Shown here: positions 21,501-32,337 of the stretch, piece after piece
Position numbering within the stretch: position 1 is the stretch's first letter
Layout of the letters: each line of letters opens with the position of its first letter
DNA from: Salminus brasiliensis
Lineage: Eukaryota > Chordata > Actinopteri > Characiformes > Bryconidae
Direction: 5' to 3'
Length of the DNA stretch: 64,000 bases
NCBI RefSeq assembly: GCF_030463535.1
Contig: NC_132880.1
Location: 26,000,487-26,064,486 of the forward strand
Notes under the pieces: generated by a model
The model's database searches: none
The model's input: the letters and a program-made list of their open reading frames with translations, nothing else
What the model was told of the DNA's origin: nothing
Position numbers and translations under genes: made by a program

Positions 21501-24500
21501 GGTTCACTTACTTTGCAGCTGTCTGTCTATTGGCACTTGATGACTTTCTATTTGTTTGTTAAGTCTGTAGATAGACGAATTACTACTGTGAGAATTTCTA
21601 CAGAATTCCTCAAGTCAAGCGAGGCCCGTTGTCAGGATAGACTCTAGATCAAACTGCACACTTACAACCAAACATGGGTTTTTCTCTGACTACACTATTT
21701 TAGATTCTCTCTCATAGCGATCAAACCGAAAACAAAAAACGTGTTTGTGATGAAATCAGTCAGTTCAGAATTTACTTTCAGATTCTAAATACAGTCTGTT
21801 TGAACTGCGCTAAAGAGTACGGGTCAATCCCTGACACCAAACGTGACACCAAAGCATACGTCTAGACTTACGCTTAGAAGAGCTGGATTAGTTGCTTTTT
21901 CAATAAAGGAGAACTGTGACCATTGCGAGATTAAACTGATCTTACTCTCTCAGGGTGGACAGGATTGCCCTCCCTTTCCCTCAGCTCGATGCTAGCCAAG
22001 GTGGGGGTCTGTTACCTAAGCCAAGCATGTTGCGCTCCAGTGGTGTTGCATCACCAGCTGGTAACATTTTTAAAAATTGGGAAAACGTTTCACTGCCCTC
22101 CTAAAAATAAAATACTACGAAAAGTTCTCTGAGCAAAGCCATATAAGAACCCTTTTTTGGTTCCATAAAGAACCAGTTTTGTAAGAGATGTTAGTGTGAA
22201 GAACCTTTCAGTAAAAAAACTTTTAAAAAATTCTTCACACACACTTCTTTTACAAACATGGTTCTTTATGGAACCAACAGTGGTTATTGTGGGTCATCAC
22301 TCAAAGAACCCTTCATAGCATCTTTATAAAAAAATTTAAAAAAAGGTTTTCCAGAGACATAGGTTTTCCAGAGACTGGTGCCAGGACTGCAAATGTCTTT
22401 TTCCTTTTTAATTTTTTATTTATTCATTTTAAGAGCAAATTATTTTAAAAATGACAATTAATATTTAGTTATGCAAATCAAATCAACGAATACATCTATT
22501 AATTGCTGTAATTAAGCATGTCATTAGCAACCCATGCTGAACAACCATCAGCCGTGTAAAGCAGCTCACTGCACCTATTGGAGTAATAAGCAGTGGTGTG
22601 ACATCAGCGCTCTTAAAACACTTAAAACATCTCCACCGTGAAGGACATTTCCTCAGTGAGATAAAGCTGAGTTTCCATGCGGAATGAAGACCAGGACAAC
22701 AGGGACAACTGTTTTTAGAGCGAGTCTGTGAGCATTAGCGAAGCAGCCAAGCTGAAAACAGTTTGTCCTTCAGCCAGAACTGCTGGAGACGGAAGGATTG
22801 ATTGGCCACGTATAGGTAGCGGTATATAGCTGGCTATGAATCATTCCATTGGTATTTTCAGCCCAAATATGCAGTCAGCGATCAGCTGATAATTTTGCAG
22901 ATCCTGAGAGCTGATCACATGATATGATCCATAATCTGCGACTTGCTGCAGCCTTGCGTGGCGTCACAAGACACTGTAGTCAACCGCAACGTGGCAAGAT
23001 GGACATCGCGCAGTGCTGTAGAAACCCAATGAAGCCAGTGTTGAAATCTGCTTCATGTGCAGATAGAGCGTCACCAGTCTGGTGTTTTTCTTTTAGCACA
23101 TCTGTAGAGCTAGCATAGACAGCCAACAACACTGAGCTCCACAGCGCAGTTTTGTACGGGTATTCACAGGCTCTCGCAGCTGGAGTTTGACAGTATTTTG
23201 AATATGGTAGAGTCTAAAAAGGTACATTTTACATCGAGAGACAATGCAGGAACATTACAGAAGCCCTGCAAAATGATGTGTTACCAAGCTTGCCTGGCCC
23301 TAACTAAAGGACATCCTAAAAGACAAATCGATAATCGGGATCAGCCCAAAAAACACTGATCGGTTCCACTCTTGCTCACACTGATTACTCAACTACACTT
23401 GTAAACATAAAGGTGTGATGCCTTAGAAGAACCGCTTGACGTAAAGGTTCGTCACTCATCTCTATTGCAAAGATTACGGAACCAAAAGTGAGAACCAAAA
23501 AACATTAGAAGCACCTTCATTTTTAAAAGAGTAAAATGCAATTAGTAGAAAGCAGACAGTGAGTGTGTTTACATGCACATAACTAATCTGCTCACTGCAG
23601 AAAATCAGATATAGGCCGTTCAACATTACTAGTAACTGAGACCAAATCTAGATCTCTAACAGCATGTGTTGGTCAGAGTTCTTTAAGTCTGTCAAGCTCA
23701 ACGATACACACAGAAAAGAACACTGTAACAAACTGTCCCGATAAGGGTAAAGTATCGTCATATTGCCCACCTCTAACTGCATGCATTGCTACAGCCCTAT
23801 TTATTTCAACTGCAGCACAAAGGAATTTGTTCGTGATTAACTTTGTTATCATGATAGGCAACATGTTTTTCTGACTGTGTTGTGGACATCGTTACCAGTA
23901 TTAAGCAGTTTTACAAGGTATGCGCTTGCCGTTCACCTCCTCATAAGCTGCTGTCAACAGAACTTACTTTGACGTACTTTGTAGAGACGGATGGTGAACA
24001 GACCAGAATGGTTTTTCAGACTGGAACTGTACAGATAAAACCAGCCCTTTCCTCATGTCGGACGGATCCACTAGAACCTACCACTGCTCTCCTATTGGCC
24101 AAGCTGAGATTCAGCTAAAGTTGAAAGCATCTGAACTTTATATGACCCTGCACTGTGTGTCTGTCTACGCAGCTCACTGAAAATAATGTGTTAAAAGGAG
24201 CAGCAGTGAATTGTCTGCCTTCAGTGAGAAAGCAGTATTATGTATAAATTTGCCATTTGCGGATTCCCTCTACGGTTAGGGAGTGCAATTCCCTTTTACA
24301 CCACTGCCGTAAATACAAATCACCTCTCACAGACAGCGGTACATGTTTACTTGTTGACTCGCTGACGTGAAAAAAGCATGTGGACTAGTGTGATAAAGGA
24401 CTTTACACAAATATGACTTGACTTACGTAGAGTAAGGCAGTTCTGGCAAGAGGTCTCATGTGGCTCCACCAGTTGAATGGTGCAGTTAGCAAGAACAGAG

Positions 24501-24581
24501 ATGCTATTCTCCCTATTATTCTTTCTATCCTTATTGAAGCTTGAATCCAGAATAAAAGTCTGTACTGAGAGGTTTTCACAC

Positions 24582-24649
<68 letters not shown>

Positions 24650-26562
24650 CGCATATCATGATACATGTCTCTTGTGAAAATGTCTTTCAGTATCACAATA
24701 CAAATATGTTTGACATATCGTCCAGCCCTAGCAGCACAACAGCTCTACTTTACAGCTATAGGTTCCTTTCTGTGCTAGCTAACGTCAAAAAACTAAATAC
24801 TGTGTTACAAACTGCATCATGAAATTGCACTGCTGCCATATTGAGGTGGGGCAATATGCAAAAACAACAACAAAATGTCAAGGAATGTTCAAGTTATGCA
24901 TCATATGCATTATCAGTCGGAGAGGCGAAAAACCAACAATCAGTTCTGCCATTTCACATTTGACACACTGCGCCGCACTAAACCCAGTTAACCAGGACTG
25001 ATCCTGCTCTCTGTTATGAAGCATGCTGTAGTTCTACTGATGATGTTCTGCTCTGATCTTCAAATCCCCAAGAAAATCCCTTGTCAGTGTCCGTCAACTT
25101 GATTCGGTCTGATTTATAGGAATAGGTCAGTTCACCAAGATTTATCTGCAGTGTCATGTAGTGTAACTTATCTAAGCCCAGTATGGCCTTTATTTGCATG
25201 TCAGCAATGTGACATGACGCTTAAGAGAAGACCCAATAAACAAAGGCCAACCCCAAGGTCTGCAAAGGATTACTGAAGGTAGAACACCTTTGCTGCTACA
25301 GCTTTTGTCCATCAGATGTCCAGTCAGATCTCCTCAGTGAAGTCAACTGAGCCAAGCCAGTGTCAGAACTGGTCTCCAGATGATCATCCTATAGATGCCC
25401 TGGAGAAACTAGTTTCCTAAACAAAGCCAAAGACACAGTTCATCTCTTTCTACTCAAAACCTGTAAGTTTAGATCTTGTTCTTGGGAATCCTCTGTATAA
25501 TCCTGGAACAACTGTCCTTTGTTTTTCGCCTCAAACACAGAGCAGATCGTACAAAAACACAAGCCATGGTTGGGTTAATTATGCATTGTAATGAAGTGAT
25601 TATTTTCGTGAAATGGATGCCACGTTTTAGACTCTGGACAGTGGCACTGGTGCTGCTAACCCATTTAAATAGAAATATTGATCATTTTCAGTTTTACATA
25701 CACGCCAATATCAGCGCACATCTCCTTCACATCCATAAAAACAGACCGTAAACTTTTGTAGCCGGCTAAGCTAGCTAGCCAGCTAGTGCTAGCTAGCTAA
25801 CTAACTAACAGCTAACTTAACGTTAGTTGATAGTTTGCCCACATTAAAGGCCATAATGGCATAACGGAGTCTGACCGGATTAAGTGTCTAATTAGCAGTT
25901 AATGTTATTAAGAGACTGACACATAATAATAAGTAACATATACGAATAAATATAGCTATTAAAGCGAGTTCGCCAAAGCTAATCCACTGCTCTCAGTTGC
26001 AGTTAAAAAGCTTCCATCAGGAAATGAGCTAGCATGCTAGCCACGGGATTTTGAGCCTGTTCAGTTGAATATCGTGTCGATTCAGACGTGGACAAGTAAG
26101 GTCTTAAACTAGTCGGAATGTTGAAAACACATAAAAGGACAAAAAAAACCCTGCTATTAAAATACCCGAATACTAAACAGAAGCAGTGTGTTTGGTCCAG
26201 TGATGCTAGCTAGCGCAGTTATCCTAGTTAGCTAGCTAGCGTTAGCACCACCGCTTTTGCTTCTTCGAGCTACGACGTGTTTGGGGTTTGTGTAAATATG
26301 TCGCTGTTCCACAGAAATAAAACACCACAGTGGTTCAGACGATGAGTGTGACTGGTAAGTGCACGTCTGTGGATCGTGTTCAGTGTCTCAGGTCTGCGTT
26401 AGGGACTTTAATGGAGCTGTAGCCCCGGCGTTAGCCGGCTAGCCTACCTTTCTGTATCCGCAGCTGGGCCGCGCTTGCTTTTTTACCCCCGGCTCCGGTT
26501 CTGTTTCCTCCAGCAGACTCTTCATCTTTTTTCTGCTGTTTTAAAGAAAATAGTTTAATCAT
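14447..26562 (-). CDS. ube2m: NEDD8-conjugating enzyme UBC12 (complete, 6 coding exons)
   Basis: UBE2M takes NEDD8 from the NAE1-UBA3 E1 and, with RBX1 and DCN1, passes it to cullins, switching on cullin-RING ubiquitin ligases. Coding exons in transcript order: 26562-26448, 20986-20892, 20113-20075, 16907-16804, 15707-15644, 14587-14447. All have GT/AG borders, the frame closes, and the product has 185 residues against 183 in human. The N-terminus [19 protein letters not shown] is the peptide that docks on the E1 and, acetylated, on DCN1. A glycine-rich NRTGAGGKK linker differs slightly from mammals. The UBC fold follows: the HPN motif and the catalytic cysteine lie in [16 protein letters not shown], with Cys113 matching human Cys111. 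The end TYFERCLK is typical. Exon 15707-15644 encodes [21 protein letters not shown]-type sequence and completes the fold. No breaks are seen. Confidence 0.97.
17455..17610. repeat. Interspersed repeat fragment in ube2m intron 3
   Basis: It contains GGGGTGGGGGCTCATTGTCA and GAGCAGTGTCACTGCTAGG, related to the fragment at 12110-12290. It is probably part of the same unnamed mobile family. Confidence 0.4.
18425..18505. repeat. (TA)n microsatellite
   Basis: About forty TA dinucleotides in a row lie in ube2m intron 3. Runs of this length can extrude cruciforms and are hard to assemble, so the true length may differ. Tyr-Ile open frames over it are artefacts. Confidence 0.97.
19030..19543. mobile_element. 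Non-autonomous Tc1/mariner-like element
   Basis: The left end reads ACACAAGTATTGGGACAC and the right end, reversed, reads TGTCCAAATGTTTGTGGACAC. Both follow the fish Tc1 terminal pattern (ACTATATGGACAAAAGTATTGGGACAC-like). Between them are about 500 bases without a transposase frame, including CCAAAAATATTGGATGGAGC. It lies in ube2m intron 3. Confidence 0.6.
22159..22275. mobile_element. Hairpin MITE of the AAGAACC family
   Basis: The arm 22159-22203 begins GGTTCCATAAAGAACC, and the arm 22231-22275 is its reverse complement with a handful of mismatches over 45 bases. A 27-base A/T-rich loop separates them. Related AAGAACC text occurs at 23425-23535, 52855-52895, 60335-60605 and 62535-62600. 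It lies in ube2m intron 1 and has no coding capacity. Confidence 0.75.
22830..23360. repeat. Probable hAT-type non-autonomous relic
   Basis: Words such as GCGATCAGCTGATAATTTTGC, on the left, and AAATCGATAATCGGGATCAG with ACTGATCGGTTCC, on the right, resemble the GATCGG/ATCGGC-rich ends of widespread non-autonomous hAT elements. The middle is unique-looking. The borders are estimates. Confidence 0.35.
23425..23535. repeat. AAGAACC-family MITE fragment
   Basis: It ends in GAAGCACCTTCATTTTTAAA, which in reverse complement matches the left end of the copy at 60335 (TAAAAATAAAGATGCTTC) with few changes. This suggests a terminal inverted repeat for the family. Confidence 0.5.
24585..24648. repeat. 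(TA)n microsatellite
   Basis: About thirty-two TA units lie in ube2m intron 1. Just to the right, at 24715-24730, is a transposon-end word ATCGTCCAGCCCTA. Confidence 0.97.
25755..26440. other. GCTAGC/GCTAAC-rich tract in ube2m intron 1
   Basis: The text is crowded with CTAGCTAGC and GCTAAC words (for example 25764-25810 and 26206-26246), close to the first coding exon. Similar tracts flank kpnb1 exon 1 (7960-8260) and fbxl19 exon 1 (32915-33180). It may be promoter-associated or may derive from repeats. Confidence 0.5.
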
Positions 26563-26721
26563 GTTTTGTGTGGCTGTGCGCCGGAGCCCGTGTTCTTTAT
26601 GATTGTGTGTGTATATGTGTGTGTGTGTGTATGTGTGTGTGGTGTTGATGGTAAAGGGTGAAGCTCAGAGAGATGGATGTGAATACAGCATTCAGGCCGG
26701 GAGAAGCAGCACTGAGCTAAA
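26563..26721 (-). promoter_or_regulatory. ube2m: ube2m 5' leader and proximal promoter
   Basis: About 160 bases upstream of the start codon include a GC-rich patch (GCGCCGGAGCCCG, 26578-26590) and a GT/AC microsatellite at about 26605-26641. No TATA box is clear. The core promoter may also lie downstream, or be squeezed between the start codon and the tandem array that begins at about 26722. Confidence 0.4.
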
Positions 26722-28500
26722 CTACACCGACACTGGAGCTCAGTCACATTTACACAAGTACAACAGCACTGAACACAATATACTACACTAACACTGACCA
26801 CAATACACAACTACACCAACACCGACTACAATTTACAACTACAACACAGCACAAATACACAACTACAGCGAAACTGACCACAATTTACAACTACAACACA
26901 GCACAAATACACAACTACAGCGAAACTGACCACAATTTACAACTACAACACAGCACAAATACACAACTACAGCGAAACTGACCACAATTTACAACTACAA
27001 CACAGCACAAATACACAACTACAGCGAAACTGACCACAATTTACAACTACAACACAGCACAAATACACAACTACAGCGAAACTGACCACAATTTACAACT
27101 ACACCAACACCGACCACAATTTACAACTACAACACAACACAAATACACAACTACACCAACACTGACCACAATTTACAACTACAACACAGCACAAATACAC
27201 AACTACAGCGAAACTGACCACAATTTACAACTACAACACAGCACAAATACACAACTACAGCGAAACTGACCACAATTTACAACTACACCAACACCGACCA
27301 CAATTTACAACTACAACACAACACAAATACACAACTACAGCGAAACTGACCACAATTTACAACTACAACACAGCACAAATACACAACTACAGCGAAACTG
27401 ACCACAATTTACAACTACACCAACACCGACCACAATTTACAACTACAACACAACACAAATACACAACTACAGCGAAACTGACCACAATTTACAACTACAC
27501 CAACACCGACCACAATTTACAACTACAACACAACACAAATACACAACTACAGCGAAACTGACCACAATTTACAACTACAACACAGCACAAATACACAACT
27601 ACAGCGAAACTGACCACAATTTACAACTACACCAACACCGACCACAATTTACAACTACAACACAACACAAATACACAACTACAGCGAAACTGACCACAAT
27701 TTACAACTACACCAACACCGACCACAATTTACAACTACAACACAACACAAATACACAACTACACCAACACTGACCACAATTTACAACTACAACACAGCAC
27801 AAATACACAACTACACCAACACTGACCACAATTTACAACACAGCACAAATACACAACTACAGCGAAACTGACCACAATTTACAACTACAACACAGCACAA
27901 ATACACAACTACAGCGAAACTGACCACAATTTACAACTACACCAACACAGCACAAATACACAACTACAGCGAAACTGACCACAATTTACAACTACACCAA
28001 CACCGACCACAATTTACAACTACAACACAGCACAAATACACAACTACAGCGAACCTGAGCACAAAAACACAACTACACTAACACTGACCACAATTTACAA
28101 CTACAACGCAGCACAAATACACAACTACACCAACACTGACCACAATTTACAAGTACAATAACATCGATCACAATACACAACTACACTGACACCGACCACA
28201 ATGTACAACTACACTAACACTGAGCACAATACACAACTACACTAACACTGAGCACAATATACAACTACACTAGCACTGATTACAAATTGACAACTACAAC
28301 AACACTGACCATAATATACAACTACACTAACACTGAACACAAATATACAACTACACTAACACAGCACAAATACACAACTACACTAACATTGATTATAATC
28401 ACACACAACTACACTAACGTTCAGAACACTCACATTTACACAATACACATACACATACTGAGTATAATCACATTTTAACAAGTGCACAAGCTCTGAACAC
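26722..28500. repeat. Tandem array, 52-bp unit made of two 26-bp halves
   Basis: The core (about 26800-28160) holds roughly 25 units of 52 bp. One half carries CTACAGCGAAACTGACCACA or its variant CTACACCAACACCGACCACA, the other ACTACAACACAGCACAAATA. The two variants alternate in an irregular order. The edges decay into ACAACTACACTAACACTGA-like single halves up to 28500. It is purine/pyrimidine skewed and almost free of G on the plus strand. There is no coding capacity. Confidence 0.95.
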
Positions 28501-28515
28501 CAAGACAGCAAGAAG

Positions 28516-28896
28516 ACTACACTAACACAGAGCACACCTACACAAACACGGTGCACAAGCACACTGCACTAACACAGAGCACACCTACACAAACACGGTG
28601 CACAAGCACACTGCACTAACACAGAGCACACCTACACAAACACTGTGCACAAGCACACTGCACTAACACAGAGCACACCTACACAAACACGGTGCACAAG
28701 CACACTGCACTAACACAAAGCACACCTACACAAACACTGTGCACAAGCACACTGCACTAACACAAAGCACACCTACACAAACACGGTGCAGAAGCACACT
28801 ACACTAACACAGAGCACACCTACACAAACACGGTGCACAAGCACACTACACTAACACAGAGTACATCCACAGAAACACGGTGCACAAGCACACTGC
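28516..28896. repeat. Tandem array, 47-bp unit
   Basis: About eight copies of a 47-base unit contain ACTAACACAGAGCACACC and ACACGGTGCACAAGCACACT. The period was measured between 28562 and 28609. Copies differ at single sites such as CGGTG/CTGTG. The unit looks like a diverged relative of the neighbouring 52-bp array. Confidence 0.93.
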
Positions 28897-29345
28897 ACTA
28901 ACACTGAACACTATCCCACTTACAAACACACATAGAATACAATTACACTAACACTCAACAGCACAAGTGTACACTAATACTGAGCCTAGTCACATTTACA
29001 CAACTACACTTACACTGACCATTATCACACTAACACTGATCATAAATACACTACAATAACTACACCAACGCTGAAGCTCACTCACACTTACACAACTACA
29101 GCAGCACAACACAAATACACTACCACAACTATACCAACACTGATCACAAATACTGTACACTACCAAAATTACACTGAGCCTTATCGCATTGACTACACTA
29201 ATACTGAGCATAACTACTGTACATTTATACAACTACACTGGCTACAATCACACTTCTACAATTACACTAACACTAAGCACAATCACACACAAATACACTA
29301 ACTACTCAGTGTACAGTCACTGTACAGTCACACACACTTACCTAC
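28897..29345. repeat. Decayed continuation of the tandem arrays
   Basis: Diverged ACTACACTAACACTGAGCA-like words continue without a fixed period, fading out near the Tc1 relic. It belongs to the same sequence family as the arrays to the left. Confidence 0.7.
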
Positions 29346-29369
29346 TAAAACAACCTATTTAGCACAATA

Positions 29370-29700
29370 AGTGACTTATTGTTCTCAAAGCTATCCTCCA
29401 AGATGACAACGCTCGCCCCCTCAGAGCGGGGTTTATCAGAGACTACCTCCAGAGTGAAAAGGATGGAACGGCCAGCCAGCAGTCCTGACCTCAACCCTAT
29501 TGAACACTTGTGGGATCAGCTTGGGCGTGCTGTTCGTGCCAGAGTGACCAACACAACCACGTTGGCTGACTTGCGACCAATGCTGGTTGAAGAATGGGAT
29601 GCCATCCCACAGCAGTGTGTGACCAGGCTGGTGACCAGCAGCATGAGGAGGAGGTGCCAGTCTGTTGTGGCTGTGTATGGTTCTTCCACACGCCACTGAG
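29370..29700 (+). pseudogene. Tc1-like transposase, C-terminal pseudogene
   Basis: The frame contains SPDLNPIEHLWDQLGRAV, the hallmark of the third catalytic region of Tc1-type DDE transposases, followed by VEEWDAIPQQCV and SMRRRC. The catalytic domain upstream is absent. The bases just before the SPDLNP region read in a different frame as DNARPLRAGFIRDYLQ, showing a frameshift, and a Ser codon is duplicated near the end. This is a dead 3' fragment. Confidence 0.9.
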
Positions 29701-30170
29701 GCTCCTGTTTGTTAAATGAATAAATTGTTAAATTGCCAATATGACTTCTTTAAACTTCCATCATCCAGTCCACCAAACACTCAGTGGCAGAGAGGATTTG
29801 GCAAATTTTCCATGGGCACAACTCACATACTCAGCTCTGCTGCTCATCCCACAAATGCATCTTCCTTACAAATGTGGCAGCATTTAAAAGGGAACTTAAC
29901 AACGGTAGAAGATTTGTTGCCAAGAAGCATTGCCTGCCACCTGTCAGATCTGCACCCCTGACAGATTGAAAGTTCAAATATGTGGATTTTAAGTATTTGT
30001 AGACATTTGACATTAAATGTAAAGTACACATGCTGCTGACATTCTAACCAATCCTTCATATGGCATTTTAACAGTACTTGTGTATGAAGTGAAGGATGTG
30101 ACTTGTTTCCATGTGCAAAATCAACCATGCATGGAGTTTGACCAGGTGCCCAAACTTTTGCTCTGTTGTA
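29701..30170. other. Intergenic stretch, possible transposon flank
   Basis: The text includes AGGTGCCCAAACTTTTGC at about 30145-30162, which resembles terminal words of Tc1-like elements. It may be the far end of the element that carried the transposase fragment. No gene is seen. Confidence 0.35.
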
Positions 30171-30255
30171 GCCTATTTATATTTTTAGGCTAGCCCAACT
30201 ACAGGCATCAGTAATAACTCACATACAAACGAACTCTTACCCTCCTGGAATAGTA

Positions 30256-30279
30256 AACACACACACACACACACACACA
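30256..30279. repeat. (CA)n microsatellite
   Basis: Twelve CA units with no neighbouring gene. Confidence 0.9.
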
Positions 30280-30599
30280 GTGCAACGCTTCACACGGCAC
30301 CTGCAGGACAGTCTAATTAGCCTATAGTCGCACAACCTCAGAAATGATGAAAGCAACAGCTGATGTTATCTGAGATAAACAACAATCTGTTCTCACTTTG
30401 CTTGATGCAAACGGACAGATGTAGACTAATTTAAAGACTAAAGACTAATCTATAGGTCAAACAACCACAAAACAGCAGCTGAGCTAAGCTGTCATTTCCT
30501 GTGCTAACTCAGTCACAAGTCACACCATCTGACTGTTTATGAAACAAATGCATTACTGATTTTACTAAGTTATACGTTTTAATATATATTTATATTTTC

Positions 30600-30830
30600 A
30601 GCTGGGACCTGTTTGGTGTCTGAAGTTTGCTTCTTTAAGTTTAGCACTGGAGCTACAATGCTAATGTAGCTAGCTAACACTTAGCAGAAGCCATCAGGTT
30701 ACCCCACCAACTAGCATGAGAGCTACGAGGCTCATGCAGCTAACAAATAAGGCAAGGCTTATGACCTACAAATTAGCATTGGGGCTACAAGGCTAACACA
30801 GTTAACGGTTAGCTAATGTAAAACCACCAG
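30600..30830. repeat. Interspersed repeat with GCTAAC/GCTACAA words
   Basis: The stretch GGGACCTGTTTGGTGTCTGA, TTTGCTTCTTTAAGTTTAGC and GAGCTACAATGCTAATG recurs at 61305-61385 as GGACCTGGCTGGTGTCC, TTTGCTTCTTTAGTTTAG and CAACTACAACGCTAAC. It is therefore a dispersed family. The remaining intergenic DNA to 31800 shows nothing I can name. Confidence 0.55.
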
Positions 30831-31799
30831 CTCATGAGTTTAGAAAAGTTTCTTTTTCTCAAGATCTCAAATGAGGTATTTCATTATCTCAGGAAAACAA
30901 CATTGGTCATGTGGTGATGATTAATATAAATATCTTGATATCTCAAACAATTGACTTATTATAACAGGAAAACAAGTCAATAAAATGTAAATATAAATTG
31001 AAATAAAGACTGAATTATAGTGTTATAGTGTCTAAACAATATGAACCAATAACGTTTGTAATACATTTGTAATAATGTTTCATCACCTCAACTTATCCTT
31101 GAGAAACAGTTACGGTTACGTCTCCATATTGAAGGAATTGTGACAGTACACTGATTTCATGGAAACATTTACAGATTTTTACATTTTTCTTTACAGTTGT
31201 ATTTTTTGTTTTTTAATTTTATGTTGTCTTTTTTTAATGCTGTTATTGTCCAAATGTACAGTTCACTCACTAGTTCATACATGCAAACAGAGGCCGTCTG
31301 ATTTGAAATGTCGGGTTTTGTGATGTCATTAAATCCAGTACATTTACATCTGTTGCAAGAAAAATATTGGATATGGGCTTTTTAATGACCCAAATAGAAC
31401 TAAGGTAAATGTAGATCCCTTTCTTCACTATTATGAACATTAATCGAAATATGGGCACTTTTAGTAATTAACATTATTTGCATTGCAGATTTAAGGTAAG
31501 TATCTAGGTAAGTGAAGTGTCGTAGTATCAGTAGGTGGATTTGAGGTATGATTTTTTGAAGGGTGGGATGTTATGTTATGAAACTCACACCTGTGATGTC
31601 ACCTTAAGGAAAACGTCATGACATCACAGGAATGAATCAGCTCCACTCATTATTATCAAGCGACGAAGGCCCGTGGATGAGTGAAAGGTCTTCAGAATGA
31701 CACCGCGACTCTACCAGTCCTGACTCCGAGCTTAAACGATCTGCTTAGATATGAAATCCTGCGCTGTGACTCCTCTAGCTAGTCTACACCAGCCCAAAT

Positions 31800-32180
31800 C
31801 CTCAAGAGGCCTCACAGGACTACACTTCCCGTGATGCTCTCGCCACTCTGTGACGTGACGAACGTGGGAGGGGCGTGTGTGTGTTTTTTTAACCTCCATA
31901 TTTTATTTACTATTTATTTATTTCATTTTTAAGGCAGAAATGGAGGACGATGGCGTCTTGTGTGTCATCCAGACCCCACAGACGAATTTGTAACGTAACG
32001 CGAAATGAAATCTAACACGACACGAGAAAAAGCAGCCAGAGCAGATTTGACACAATAGAGAAAAATGAGAACAATAGCCACGTTCAGTCGTATGCTCAGT
32101 TTTCTTTCGTTTTGATCGTTTCTGGGATTGTTATTATTTTTTGGACTGGGGACGAATGCGAATGAAAATATGCGAGTCGC
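31800..32180 (+). promoter_or_regulatory. fbxl19: fbxl19 promoter region
   Basis: A ZNF143/SBS-type motif ACTACACTTCCCGTGATGC lies at 31819-31837 (consensus ACTACANTTCCCA..ATGC), followed by a CRE-like TGACGTGA at 31851-31858 and a GGGGCGTG box at about 31871-31878. These are usual in CpG promoters. The transcription start is probably within the next few hundred bases, but cannot be fixed from sequence. Confidence 0.5.
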
Positions 32181-32294
32181 TGTGAGAGCCGGGCATTTTT
32201 AGACTATTCGGATGCGTTCAGTGCAGATGCAGTGTGAAAACCTTGGGCTGTGAGAGCACGTTGGGACTGGATAAGGAGAGGGAGTGAGAGAGAG

Positions 32295-32337
<43 letters not shown>

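Noticed and set aside
26722-28896. Regular repeats that could be mistaken for a CRISPR array
   Set aside because: There are no unique spacers, the units are adjacent, and the setting is a vertebrate genome. It is a minisatellite.
29436-29696. Minus-strand open frames over the Tc1 relic
   Set aside because: They are antisense to the transposase fragment.
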